NCBI RefSeq assembly: GCF_010587385.1
Contig: NZ_CP047476.1
Span: 62,001-126,000 of the forward strand
Source of the DNA: Vibrio astriarenae
GTDB lineage: Bacteria > Pseudomonadota > Gammaproteobacteria > Enterobacterales > Vibrionaceae
Direction: 5' to 3'
Length of the DNA: 64,000 nucleotides
The translations under genes were made by a program, and so were the position numbers. The stretch's first letter is position 1; the number at the start of each line of letters is the position of its first letter. The notes beneath the pieces are model-generated. The model did no database searches and had not been told where the DNA came from. It saw only the letters and a list, made by a program, of their open reading frames with translations. Shown piece after piece: positions 9,187 to 18,104 of the stretch.

Positions 9187-9226
9187 GCTTGCTTTTGATG
9201 AGTGATTTTACTTAGAAAAAGCAAGC
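9187..9226 (+). terminator. Stem-loop downstream of permease gene
   Basis: GCTTGCTTTT (9187-9196) and AAAAGCAAGC (9217-9226) form a perfect 10-bp stem with a 20-base loop, without a following T run. A second inverted repeat, CCAAGCAA (9243-9250) with TTGCTTGG (9275-9282), follows. They may limit read-through or stabilise the message ahead of the next xylanase gene. Confidence 0.4.
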
Positions 9227-9322
9227 CTTACAGGTGTAATACCCAAGCAATCTTATATCTGCCTTCCTTTCAGGTTGCTTGGTTATAACACTTAACTATC
9301 TAATAATTATTAAGGAATACCA

Positions 9323-11569
9323 ATGAAACGTGTACTTTTGCCGACCCTTGCGGCAACGGCATTGTTGGGGTGCTCTGGACAAGCACAGCAATTGGATACC
9401 ACACAAGCTGATCCTCAATCGAATTCTGATGTAGTGATGCCACTTAAGACTTTGGCGGATCAAATCAATCTTGCCATTGGCGCAGCATTGGAAACCGGAC
9501 ACCTTGAAGATCCTCAGTTCCGTGAAACGCTGATTCGTGAATTCAACCAAATTACTCCCGAGAATGAGATGAAGTTTGGTTATGTTCAGCCACAGCGCGG
9601 GGTGTTTGATTTTGAAAAACCAGACCAACTTGTCGATTTCGCTGAAGAGCACGACATGGTTGTCAAAGGCCACGCACTTGTTTGGCACATTCAAAACCCA
9701 AAATGGCTCGAAGAGACTGAGTGGACCAAAGATGAGTTAACCAAGGTGCTAGAAGAGCACATTCACACGGTCGTTGGTCACTATAAGGGTCGAGTCCTGT
9801 ACTGGGATGTGGTGAATGAAGCCTTTGATGACCAAGGTGGATTCCGAGATACGTTATGGTATCGCACGCTGGGTGAAGATTACATCGAAATGGCATTCCG
9901 TTTTGCTCATGAAGCTGATCCAGATGCGATCCTTTTCTACAATGATTACTCATCTGAAGGCATGACCGCGAAATCGAACGCTATCTATCGTCATGTTGAG
10001 ATGTTGGTTGAACGCGGCGTACCTATTCACGGTGTCGGCACGCAGCTTCACCTAACAGCGGATAACTCCATCGCAGATTCATCGATTGCACGTAATATTG
10101 AACGTATTTCTGACCTTGGTCTAGACATGCACTTCACGGAAATCGATGTGCGTATTCGTGATAACGATGGTGCGATGGGGCTGCAAGATCAAGCTGACAA
10201 GTACGAAATGCTGATGAAGTTGGCAGCATACTATCCTGAAGTGGATATGTTCACAACATGGGGCATTGGCGACCGTTATTCATGGGTTCCACATTGGTTC
10301 AACGGCTACGGCCGCGCTCTGATGTTTGATGAGAATTTCCAAGAAAAACCCGCTTATGATGCCGTTCAAAGCGTCTTGATTGATGCAGTCACCGGTAACT
10401 TTGCTTATGAGCCAATGACGGATCTCTCTAACGCACAGCGTTATGTATTGCCGTTTAATGCTAAGCCCCTATCCCAAGCTCGATTGAACGCGGATGAAGT
10501 GGTGTTCTACCCATTTGCCTTTAACCAGCTTGGTGGTAAAGATCAGCGCGTACCAGATACCAACGTTATCGATGGTAAGTGGGCCGTGGGTTATCACAAC
10601 AACAAGCTGATTGGACAAGTGATTCGTCAAGACAGTAAAACCGTCGTTAACAAATCTGAGTCACACGAAAACGATAATGTTGAAGTGTTTGTGCGCCTCG
10701 GTGAGCAGTTCTGGCAGTTCCGTTCTATCGTCGGTCAAGACTTCGCACCAATCGGCTTCCCTGGTAAAGCAACCGGTAAGTGGAGTAAAGATGGCACGAC
10801 ATTCGACTTTGAAATTGCCTTCAACGAGTTTGAAGACCTAGTGGGTGAAACCATTGGCTTCAATATCGCGCTGTCAGATAATGATGGTGACACTGCAACA
10901 GGCAACCGCCATGCGCAACTTTACCCTCTCACAGGTACCAACATTGGTTGGCAGGGTGAAGAGTTTGGTGAGCTGTTCATGAATGGCCAAAACGCGGTTG
11001 TGTCTACGATCCCAGTCTCGACACCGCCAGCATTTAAAGCGATGAAACTAAGTGCAAAACCAGCAGGTGCAGACAGCTCTGAGTGGCAGCAGGGATACCG
11101 CTACACATTTGCGTTTAACCAACTAAACCAGCGCGATATGACGGTGGACTCGCAAGATGACATCTCGGGTGACTGGACAATGGGCCATCATGGCAATTGG
11201 CTATACGGTGTCGTCAATCGCCAAGATGACAAGACCTTCACAGATGCTCAAGAGAGCTATGAAAACGACAACATTGAAATCTTTGTTCAACGTGGTGAAG
11301 GTGATATGTATCAGTTCCGCACTGTCGTAGGAGAGGATTTTGAACCTTCACGCTACTCTGGCGAGACGTTTGCTCAATGGAGTGCTGATGGTAGTCAACT
11401 TTTCTTTGGTATCGAAATGAGTGAGCCGCTGAAATCTGGCGAAGCGCTTCGTTGGAATATTGCACTGTCTGACAACGATGGTGAAGGCCGCAAGTACCAA
11501 CTTTACTCGGTACCAGGCAGCAACATATCTTATCTCGGTGAAGAGCTCACGAAGTTAATCGCTGAGTAA
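9323..11569 (+). CDS. GH10 endo-xylanase lipoprotein with two C-terminal CBM9-like modules
   Basis: A 748-residue lipoprotein: signal with lipobox LLGC (Cys17), a GH10 catalytic barrel at about 45-355 with acid/base Glu166 (WDVVNEAF) and nucleophile Glu273 (FTEIDVRI), then two tandem modules at about 385-553 and 574-745. Each module repeats the same plan, for example ENDNVEVFV with ENDNIEIFV and NIALSDNDG with NIALSDNDG, which fits CBM9-like sugar-end-binding domains. These would hold xylan or cell-wall fragments near the enzyme. It differs from the first GH10 in its binding modules, so the two probably act on different xylan forms. A strong AAGGA ribosome site precedes the start, and a T-rich terminator follows directly. 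Confidence 0.93.
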   Translation: MKRVLLPTLAATALLGCSGQAQQLDTTQADPQSNSDVVMPLKTLADQINLAIGAALETGHLEDPQFRETLIREFNQITPENEMKFGYVQPQRGVFDFEKPDQLVDFAEEHDMVVKGHALVWHIQNPKWLEETEWTKDELTKVLEEHIHTVVGHYKGRVLYWDVVNEAFDDQGGFRDTLWYRTLGEDYIEMAFRFAHEADPDAILFYNDYSSEGMTAKSNAIYRHVEMLVERGVPIHGVGTQLHLTADNSIADSSIARNIERISDLGLDMHFTEIDVRIRDNDGAMGLQDQADKYEMLMKLAAYYPEVDMFTTWGIGDRYSWVPHWFNGYGRALMFDENFQEKPAYDAVQSVLIDAVTGNFAYEPMTDLSNAQRYVLPFNAKPLSQARLNADEVVFYPFAFNQLGGKDQRVPDTNVIDGKWAVGYHNNKLIGQVIRQDSKTVVNKSESHENDNVEVFVRLGEQFWQFRSIVGQDFAPIGFPGKATGKWSKDGTTFDFEIAFNEFEDLVGETIGFNIALSDNDGDTATGNRHAQLYPLTGTNIGWQGEEFGELFMNGQNAVVSTIPVSTPPAFKAMKLSAKPAGADSSEWQQGYRYTFAFNQLNQRDMTVDSQDDISGDWTMGHHGNWLYGVVNRQDDKTFTDAQESYENDNIEIFVQRGEGDMYQFRTVVGEDFEPSRYSGETFAQWSADGSQLFFGIEMSEPLKSGEALRWNIALSDNDGEGRKYQLYSVPGSNISYLGEELTKLIAE

Positions 11570-11573
11570 CTCC

Positions 11574-11604
11574 AAAGGTGGCGTTTTATGCGCCACCTTT
11601 TTTT
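11574..11604 (+). terminator. Rho-independent terminator after second xylanase
   Basis: AAAGGTGGCG (11574-11583) and CGCCACCTTT (11591-11600) form a 10-bp stem, 7-base loop, with a T7 tail. It closes the xylanase-porin-ABC block. Confidence 0.9.
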
Positions 11605-11713
11605 CTCCCCAAATCCCAAACTTATTCTTTTGGATGCAGTTACTTATTGTGACTGTAGGCTCTTTGCGTCTGCAGTAAAGTGACGTGATTGCATCTTAAA
11701 CAAGGATGTGAAG

Positions 11714-13678
11714 ATGAAGATGTTTCATATCAACATCAGTCGAGCGGTTCTTGCTTCATTTGTCAGTTTTATTGTTGCAGTAAGTTCGATTGGATATTTA
11801 TTTACCCAGCAGTTTCGTGACACTCAATTAACGATTGCGATTGTGACCGATGTGACCTTCCCCATGATGGCCAGAGTCTCAGATATTTCCGACTCGATGG
11901 CTAAAATCGAAAACGCGACGAATCAAGCATTATTCAGTCAAACGGATAACGAAATAGCGCTTTGGTCGAATGTGATATTGGAGGAAACGGAGACACTGAA
12001 AGCACTATTAGAAGGAAGAGATCAATCCGTCTTGGACGTGACTTTTCAAAGTGGCCACTTAATTGATAATCATAAAGAATTGCTGCAGTTATCACGCAAA
12101 CTCAATGAGATGAATGCGGCTCTACAAGTGATGGCGCAACGCTTCAGTGTACTTTCTGGTCAACAATATGAAGAGGAGTTAACCAACGAGCAAAACGTCT
12201 TGTTAACCTCTTTGGTGGAGGAGTTCTCTACCATGCAAATTGAGACGATTAACGTTCTGAACAGCAACGACGTCAGTGACATTGATAAGATTATTGAATT
12301 AAACCGTCAGAGCCGCGCATACATTCTAGAGGACTTTGCCGAGTATAGTCGTCTGAGTGATTTAGAAACTGAACAAGGTAGTCATGAGTTGACGGCCAAC
12401 CTTCCTTGGTTGCTCAACACGATGACGAGCGATGAGGGTATTGTAGGAACTCACCGACAAAGAGTAGTGCGTCATGCTGAACATAACGCGCAGCTGATAG
12501 AGTTCCGTCAACAACTTACAGAGCAGCGCGAGCTTATCCAACAAGAAGTTGAAGTGAGTCGCAGCGAAACGGTAGGTCAGTTACAACAGACGCTATTAGC
12601 CATTGATAGCGTAATTAATGGCATGTTGGTGTTTATTGGTATTATCATTGTTCTAATATTAGGTTTATGTGGATGGCTCTATCGAGCAATTCAACAACCC
12701 ATGAAGGCGATTATTACCACCTTGAATCGCCTTTCTGAAGGGGATTTATCGCAGTCATGCCACTATCAAAAGCCTAACGAGTTTGGCGAAATAGTTAAAC
12801 ATCTTAATCAGGCGTTAGGCAATCAGCGTAAGCTCGTTAATAGCATCATCGACAACAATCATCAGATCTCTGCATCCTCTACTCAAAATACTCAGCTCGG
12901 TATGACATTAAACCAGCAAGCGATTGAACAGACAGATCTATGCACCTCTATCACGCAAGCGATGAAAGAGATGGAGCAAAGTGTCAACGAAATCAGTGAG
13001 AGTGCGGAAGGGGCTGCGATGTCAGTTCAGCAAATCAGTGGCAATGTTACTCAGTGTGTCGACGTATCACGCGCCGCTTACCATCAAGGTAGTGAGTTAA
13101 GCACTGAGTTAGATAACACGGCTAAAGCAATGGACAAAGTAAGCTCGAGCAGTGAATCTATTGTCTCTATTTTGGAAGTGATCAATACCATCACTGAACA
13201 AACAAACTTGTTGGCATTGAATGCCGCTATTGAAGCTGCAAGGGCAGGGGAGTCGGGGCGAGGCTTTGCTGTCGTTGCAGATGAGGTTAGACAGTTGGCG
13301 AAAAGGACGAATGCCTCAACGATTGAGATACAGGATGTGATTGCGGGTTTACAGTCAGATATTCAAATTGCGGCCAAGCAAATTACCAACTGCAATAAGA
13401 GTATGGCAGGTAATATGGCAAGCTTTCAGCAGATACAAGAGCAGGTAGAGGAAGTGTCCCAACGTGTGCTCAAGTTGTCGGAAATGAATGGAGTCATTAG
13501 TGTATCGACGACGGAACAATCAAGCGTCTGCTTCAACGTGAGTCAAAACATGAGCGCGATATTAGAGGCGGCTGAAAAAGTTAAGCAGACAACCATCGAA
13601 CTAAAAGAGAGTAGTGACGGGTTGCAAGGCGTAGCAAATGCACAACACGGCTTAGTGCAGCAGTTTCACTGCGGTTAA
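11714..13678 (+). CDS. Methyl-accepting chemotaxis protein
   Basis: A 654-residue chemoreceptor. Membrane helix 1 is about residues 11-31, a mostly helical periplasmic sensor domain of about 260 residues follows, helix 2 is about 300-324, then HAMP (about 325-377) and the cytoplasmic signalling domain with the hairpin tip [20 protein letters not shown] near residue 495. I chose the ATG at 11714 because AAGGA lies 7 bases upstream; a GTG at 11708 is an alternative. It directly follows the xylan-uptake block on the same strand behind a terminator, so it has its own promoter. Sensing of xylan-derived sugars, perhaps through the neighbouring binding protein, is an inference. No C-terminal CheR pentapeptide is visible. 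Confidence 0.93.
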   Translation: MKMFHINISRAVLASFVSFIVAVSSIGYLFTQQFRDTQLTIAIVTDVTFPMMARVSDISDSMAKIENATNQALFSQTDNEIALWSNVILEETETLKALLEGRDQSVLDVTFQSGHLIDNHKELLQLSRKLNEMNAALQVMAQRFSVLSGQQYEEELTNEQNVLLTSLVEEFSTMQIETINVLNSNDVSDIDKIIELNRQSRAYILEDFAEYSRLSDLETEQGSHELTANLPWLLNTMTSDEGIVGTHRQRVVRHAEHNAQLIEFRQQLTEQRELIQQEVEVSRSETVGQLQQTLLAIDSVINGMLVFIGIIIVLILGLCGWLYRAIQQPMKAIITTLNRLSEGDLSQSCHYQKPNEFGEIVKHLNQALGNQRKLVNSIIDNNHQISASSTQNTQLGMTLNQQAIEQTDLCTSITQAMKEMEQSVNEISESAEGAAMSVQQISGNVTQCVDVSRAAYHQGSELSTELDNTAKAMDKVSSSSESIVSILEVINTITEQTNLLALNAAIEAARAGESGRGFAVVADEVRQLAKRTNASTIEIQDVIAGLQSDIQIAAKQITNCNKSMAGNMASFQQIQEQVEEVSQRVLKLSEMNGVISVSTTEQSSVCFNVSQNMSAILEAAEKVKQTTIELKESSDGLQGVANAQHGLVQQFHCG

Positions 13679-13689
13679 AGGAAGGTCTG

Positions 13690-13713
13690 AAAGGGGGCGA
13701 GCATGCCCCCTTT
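13690..13713 (+). terminator. Stem-loop terminator after chemoreceptor gene
   Basis: AAAGGGGGC and GCCCCCTTT form a 9-bp GC-rich stem with a 6-base loop. The T tail is short (TTT), so efficiency is uncertain. Confidence 0.6.
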
Positions 13714-13827
13714 GAGCCAGTTGAAACTCAAACCGGTTGACTCCATTCAGATAAACGAAACTATCGATAGACAGGGCGTGAGATATCGTTATATTAACGT
13801 CAAATTTCGATAAATTAGTGGTTATCC

Positions 13828-14430
13828 ATGAACAAAGCCTTTGTGGTACGTGCTCGTGCTGCTTCAACTGATCATAAAACGTTTGTCGCGGGTGTCGGTT
13901 CTGATGCTCATTCCGAAATTCTTGCCCACGTGTTGATGAACGCAATTTTTACTGCTCAATCTCACCGTGATGACGTTACCGTCTATTTAGTGATTGAAAG
14001 TACGACAGATTTCTCACGCACGCTATGCTTTGAATCCTCTGACCTTCGTAATATTGGCGGCTTTCATGAATCCGCACTGATCGATCTGATTTCAAAAGGG
14101 CTTGAGCACTCCGTCGGTATGAAGAAAGAAGAATATCGCAAAGTGTCTGAAGGTTTGAGCGTCGAGACCATTAGCTTTGAAAGATTGGTTCAGCGTCTGG
14201 CTGAGGACTATACGCTTTACTTACTGGATAAAAAAGGCACCGACATTCAAGAAGAGCTGTTTGATGGTGATGCGTGTTTTATCTTAACCGACCATATTCC
14301 AATGCCTAAAAAGAGCTGGAATAGCCTAAAACGTCTGGGTACGCAAAAGATCAGCCTGGGTCCTCAAATGTTGTTTGCTTCTCAGTGTGTCGTGTTAATA
14401 CACAACGAGTTCGATCGAAGAGGGTACTAA
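13828..14430 (+). CDS. TrmY-like SPOUT methyltransferase family protein (UPF0217)
   Basis: A 200-residue protein of the UPF0217/DUF358 family, whose archaeal member TrmY methylates N1 of pseudouridine-54 in tRNA. The C-terminal motif KISLGPQMLFASQCVVLIHN fits the knotted SAM-binding end of this SPOUT fold. Bacterial members are known mainly in vibrios and relatives, and their substrate is not established, so I call it a putative pseudouridine methyltransferase. It is a single gene, unrelated to the sugar loci around it, and ends before a 13-bp bidirectional hairpin. A single complete domain is present. Confidence 0.8.
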   Translation: MNKAFVVRARAASTDHKTFVAGVGSDAHSEILAHVLMNAIFTAQSHRDDVTVYLVIESTTDFSRTLCFESSDLRNIGGFHESALIDLISKGLEHSVGMKKEEYRKVSEGLSVETISFERLVQRLAEDYTLYLLDKKGTDIQEELFDGDACFILTDHIPMPKKSWNSLKRLGTQKISLGPQMLFASQCVVLIHNEFDRRGY

Positions 14431-14484
14431 CCACCTGTCAGCATATCCAATTTTGCTGTGTTGGTTTTAAGTTATCTTGTAAAT

Positions 14485-14515
14485 GAAGAGTACTTTATCG
14501 CTTAAAGTACTCTTC
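14485..14515. terminator. Bidirectional hairpin between convergent genes
   Basis: GAAGAGTACTTTA (14485-14497) and TAAAGTACTCTTC (14503-14515) form a perfect 13-bp stem with a 5-base loop between the SPOUT gene and the leftward LacI regulator gene. No strong T run on either side. Confidence 0.6.
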
Positions 14516-14564
14516 TCTAAATCATATTAATTAGATTATCAGCCCTGCCTAAATAAGATTGCAT

Positions 14565-15641
14565 TCATTCTGGCAGTAGTGCCTCCACTTTTCTCAGTAA
14601 TTGCTGAATCTCTTGCCTGTTATATTGAGCGTCAGGTTTTCGTTCACTGCTTTTTCGGGTAATCAACTCCACCGGAATACGTGTCTGTTTAATTGATAAC
14701 GGTGTGTTTGCATCTTGATTCTTTAGTTCAATCGCCTGAACAACCGCTTGTTCGCCTATTAAAGAGAAGTCTTGCTTGACGGTTGTTAAAGGTGGATTGA
14801 AGTAGGCGCTGTCTGCGATGCCATCAAAACCGACCACAGCCACTTGCTCGGGGACTTTTATTTGCAGCTCATTTAGTGCTCTTAATGCGCCCAGTGCCAT
14901 TTGATCACTGGCGACAACCACGGCATCGAAATCGAGTTGTTGGCCGACGGCTTCACGTACTGCCAAATAGCCACTACTTGCCTGCCAATCTCCTTGAAAC
15001 TGAGACACGATCTCTTTGTTTGCAGCGGTTATTTCTCTCAGCCAACTGTCGAAACGTATCTTTGAAGCGCTTGATTCCTCCGGACCTGTAATCAATAGAA
15101 ACTGCTCTCGGCCAGTTTCAATCAAGTGTTTCACGACCTCTGCTGCGCCTTGAGCATGTTCTCCGTGGACATTGTGAACGGCTGTGTCGTCCGGCACATC
15201 AATAAATATCAGGTGCAAGCTAGGGAACTGTTCCACCAGCGTTACTGCATCTTCTGAAGTCATTGGCACATTTAAGATGACGCAATCAACCTGCTGAGCA
15301 ATTAATTCGCGCATGGAGACTTGAATGCTGTTTAGCCCCGGTCCAGAAACGACGGAAAAAGCAGTACCAAAGTGAAGTTGGTGGGCTTTTTTTCTCACCC
15401 CATTGGCAATCAGAGCAGCGCCGTGTAATGCCATATCGAGAGTAATTAATCCAATATTGGTGGATTTAGCACGACTGAGCATTTGAGCCCCTTTGTTTGG
15501 GACATAGCCAAGTTGTTTAATGGCTTGATTCACTTTGATGCGAGTTGACTCTGCAACGCTCTGCGAACCATTAGTCACGCGAGAAACGGTTTGGGTGGAT
15601 ACGCCTGCGAGTTTGGCGACATCTTTGAAAGTGACACTCAT
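14565..15641 (-). CDS. LacI-family repressor, likely of the alpha-galactosidase locus
   Basis: A 358-residue LacI/GalR regulator: residues 1-50 form the helix-turn-helix with hinge (MSVTFKDVAKLAGVSTQTVS), and the rest the periplasmic-binding-protein-like effector domain. Longer in-frame starts exist upstream (up to 15794 and at 15653), but the family always starts about 3 residues before TFKDVA, so the ATG at 15641 is preferred. It is divergent from the GH36 alpha-galactosidase gene. Three copies of ATGTTnnCGAAAACA, with the central CG typical of LacI-family operators, lie in the space between. The inducer is probably galactose, melibiose or a related galactoside; that is inferred from the neighbour. 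Confidence 0.9.
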   Translation of the reverse strand: MSVTFKDVAKLAGVSTQTVSRVTNGSQSVAESTRIKVNQAIKQLGYVPNKGAQMLSRAKSTNIGLITLDMALHGAALIANGVRKKAHQLHFGTAFSVVSGPGLNSIQVSMRELIAQQVDCVILNVPMTSEDAVTLVEQFPSLHLIFIDVPDDTAVHNVHGEHAQGAAEVVKHLIETGREQFLLITGPEESSASKIRFDSWLREITAANKEIVSQFQGDWQASSGYLAVREAVGQQLDFDAVVVASDQMALGALRALNELQIKVPEQVAVVGFDGIADSAYFNPPLTTVKQDFSLIGEQAVVQAIELKNQDANTPLSIKQTRIPVELITRKSSERKPDAQYNRQEIQQLLRKVEALLPE

Positions 15642-15720
15642 GCTTAATTCCATCTTCAAGTAGACTTTGGAGAAACAGTAATCAAATCGCGTCAATATTA
15701 CTGTGCCAAGGTTCAAAAAA

Positions 15721-15758
15721 ATGTTGGCGAAAACATCAAAAAATGTTCTCGAAAACAG
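15721..15758. promoter_or_regulatory. Two LacI-type operators
   Basis: ATGTTGGCGAAAACAT (15721-15736) and ATGTTCTCGAAAACAG (15743-15758) share ATGTTnnCGAAAACA with centres 22 bp apart, about two helical turns, on the regulator side of the divergent promoter region. This placement suits autoregulation plus repression of the alpha-galactosidase gene. Confidence 0.75.
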
Positions 15759-15848
15759 TCGATCTGGCCCATGTTTTTGATTTCGTAAAGCCATTTTAGA
15801 TCACGTTTTGTGAGTAGTTAACTATTATTAATCGTACTTTGGAGCAAT

Positions 15849-15899
15849 ATGAAAACCAATAAATGTTTACGAAAACAAAATGAGTTTGGCTATGACTAA
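15849..15899 (+). CDS. Possible 16-codon leader ORF overlapping the alpha-galactosidase start
   Basis: ATG at 15849 has a TGGAG site 5 bases upstream, better than any site before the alpha-galactosidase itself. It encodes 16 residues (MKTNKCLRKQNEFGYD) and stops at 15897-15899, 5 bases after the ATG at 15892. It spans the third LacI-type operator. It may serve translational coupling, since the main gene has a poor ribosome site. It could also be accidental; conservation would decide. Confidence 0.3.
   Translation: MKTNKCLRKQNEFGYD
15863..15878. promoter_or_regulatory. Third LacI-type operator
   Basis: ATGTTTACGAAAACAA matches the other two operators at ATGTTnnCGAAAACA. It lies 120 bp from the nearer one and directly before the alpha-galactosidase start, where bound repressor could block elongation or form a loop with the upstream pair. 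Confidence 0.7.
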
Positions 15900-17994
15900 A
15901 TTTGTACACCTACAAAGTAAAAACCACAGTTTAATTATTAAAACCGACCGTGTGCCAGAGATTTTGCATTGGGGTGCGAAGATCGCTCAGATCGATGAAG
16001 ATCTGATTTTATCGACGGAGCGCCCTATATCCCAAGCCCGTCTGGATGTTGATGTGCCGCTATCACTTTGCCCGGAACTTGGCAGTGGTCACTTTAATGC
16101 TCCGGGCATTGAAGGCCATCGTCAAGGCTATGATTGGGCACCCGTATTTACGTGCACTTCAATCGATGAGCAAACGAACAGCGTGCTCTTCACTTTGGTT
16201 GATGAAGTGGCAAAGCTTGAGCTTAAGATTGAGGTGATGCTTAACCCAGACACCGATGTGTTACAAAAACGGACTTCAGTAACAAACATTGGTGAAGGGC
16301 AATACACACTCGGCAAGTTGTCTTCCACACTGCCATTGCCGAATCACGCGAATGAGTTGATGACGTTCCATGGTCGCTGGTGTCACGAGTTCCAAACTCA
16401 GCGTCAGCGTTTTGAACACGGCGGTTTTATGCAAGAAAACCGTCGCGGTCGCACTTCCCATGAGAACTTTCCGGGCTTGTTTGTTGGCACTAACGGTTTT
16501 AGCGAGCAGCTTGGTCAGGTGTGGGGTTTTCATCTCGGTTGGAGTGGCAACCATCAGATGCGTGCCGATGTGCGAAGTGATGGTCGCCGTTTTGTACAAG
16601 CCGGTGAGCTGCTATTGTCAGGGGAGATGATCTTAGAAGAAGGTGAAACTTACCACAGCCCTTGGCTATATGGTTGTTACAGCAATACGGGTCTTAACGG
16701 TATTTCTCAGCGTTTCCAACAGTTTGTGCGCGATAACATCGTTAAATTCCCAGTCGAAAAACCACGCCCTGTGCACCTCAATACTTGGGAAGGTATCTAC
16801 TTTGATCATAACCCTGAGTACATCATGCAGATGGCAACAGAGGCGGCCGAAATGGGCGTTGAGCGTTTCATTATCGATGACGGTTGGTTTATTGGTCGAG
16901 ATGGTGAGCGTGCAGCACTGGGTGATTGGTATTTAGACATGAAGAAGTATCCTAATGGTCTAGAGCCCGTGATTGAGCACGTGAATCAAAAAGGGATGGA
17001 GTTTGGTCTTTGGATAGAGCCAGAGATGGTAAGCCAAGATTCAAACCTGTGGCGCACACATCCTGAATGGGTTTTGGGTCTACAAGGTTATCATCAGCCT
17101 TCGGGTCGTTGGCAATATGTATTAGATCTACAAAATCAAGATTGCTTTAACTACTTATTTGGACGGCTTAATGACCTTTTAAGCCTTTATAATATCACTT
17201 ATCTTAAATGGGATATGAACCGTGAGCTCGTTCAGCCGGGTCATCAAGGTCGCCCTGCGGTACATGGTCAAACCGAGGCACTTTACCGTTTAGTCGATGA
17301 GCTGAATAGAGCGCACCCAGAGGTCGAGATTGAGTCTTGCTCGTCAGGCGGTGGTCGTATCGACTTCGAAATTCTAAAACGCACTCAACGTTTCTGGGCA
17401 TCTGATTGCAATGATGCGCTAGAGCGTCAGGCGATCCAAAAAGGCATGAGCTACTTCTTCCCTCCAGAAGTGATGGGGGCTCACATAGGACCTTATGAGT
17501 GTCACTCTACGAATCGTCGTCACAACATTAATATGCGTGGTGTAACGGCACTGAGTGGTCACATGGGCGTTGAGCTTGACCCGGTAAAAGAATCACAACA
17601 AGAGAAACAAGCTTTTTCTCGCTATATCGCTCTGCATAAACAATACCGTCACCTTTTGCATAGTGGTCGATGTTTCCGTATTGACCCTGTAGATAAGAAT
17701 CAAAACATCTACGGTGTTGAAAGCGATGACGAAATGCTGATCACGGTTTGTCAGCTTGCAATGCCTGATCATGCACTGCCTTCACCTCTGCGTATTAGTT
17801 GTGTCGACGTGAGCGCAAAATACCAAGTTAAATTAGTGGAGATGCCGCAAACGAGCTTCCAATTAATGAAACAACGGCCTCAGTGGCTGGATAAAACGTT
17901 GACCTTAAGTGGTGACAATTTAAAAGAAATTGGCTTAACACTACCCATTCTTGACCCTGAGTCAGCGTTAATCGTACACCTACAAAAAATATAA
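15892..17994 (+). CDS. Alpha-galactosidase, GH36
   Basis: A 700-residue cytoplasmic alpha-galactosidase without signal peptide, of the clan D GH36 type that removes alpha-1,6-galactose from melibiose, raffinose or galactomannan fragments. The nucleophile is Asp441 in YLKWDMNR, the acid/base Asp505 in SDCNDALERQ, with ESCSSGGGRIDFEIL between them. The N-terminal beta-sandwich, central barrel and C-terminal sheet are all present. The ATG at 15892 is preferred; one at 15880 is in frame and gives 4 more residues. It is divergent from a LacI regulator with three operators and is followed by a YidK-like sodium symporter. Alpha-galactosidase could help with galactose-bearing hemicelluloses near the xylan genes. 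Confidence 0.92.
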   Translation: MTKFVHLQSKNHSLIIKTDRVPEILHWGAKIAQIDEDLILSTERPISQARLDVDVPLSLCPELGSGHFNAPGIEGHRQGYDWAPVFTCTSIDEQTNSVLFTLVDEVAKLELKIEVMLNPDTDVLQKRTSVTNIGEGQYTLGKLSSTLPLPNHANELMTFHGRWCHEFQTQRQRFEHGGFMQENRRGRTSHENFPGLFVGTNGFSEQLGQVWGFHLGWSGNHQMRADVRSDGRRFVQAGELLLSGEMILEEGETYHSPWLYGCYSNTGLNGISQRFQQFVRDNIVKFPVEKPRPVHLNTWEGIYFDHNPEYIMQMATEAAEMGVERFIIDDGWFIGRDGERAALGDWYLDMKKYPNGLEPVIEHVNQKGMEFGLWIEPEMVSQDSNLWRTHPEWVLGLQGYHQPSGRWQYVLDLQNQDCFNYLFGRLNDLLSLYNITYLKWDMNRELVQPGHQGRPAVHGQTEALYRLVDELNRAHPEVEIESCSSGGGRIDFEILKRTQRFWASDCNDALERQAIQKGMSYFFPPEVMGAHIGPYECHSTNRRHNINMRGVTALSGHMGVELDPVKESQQEKQAFSRYIALHKQYRHLLHSGRCFRIDPVDKNQNIYGVESDDEMLITVCQLAMPDHALPSPLRISCVDVSAKYQVKLVEMPQTSFQLMKQRPQWLDKTLTLSGDNLKEIGLTLPILDPESALIVHLQKI

Positions 17995-18104
17995 TTTTTA
18001 CTACTCACTGAGTAATAAAAACCAATAACAGGTGAAGGCGTGATGCTCACCTGGCGTCACCCCTTTGCCTAAAGAAAACATATCCAATAATTAAGGACAA
18101 TATC

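Noticed and set aside
15642..15794. 51-residue N-terminal extension of the LacI regulator
   Set aside because: It would run through the operators and precede the canonical helix-turn-helix start of the family.
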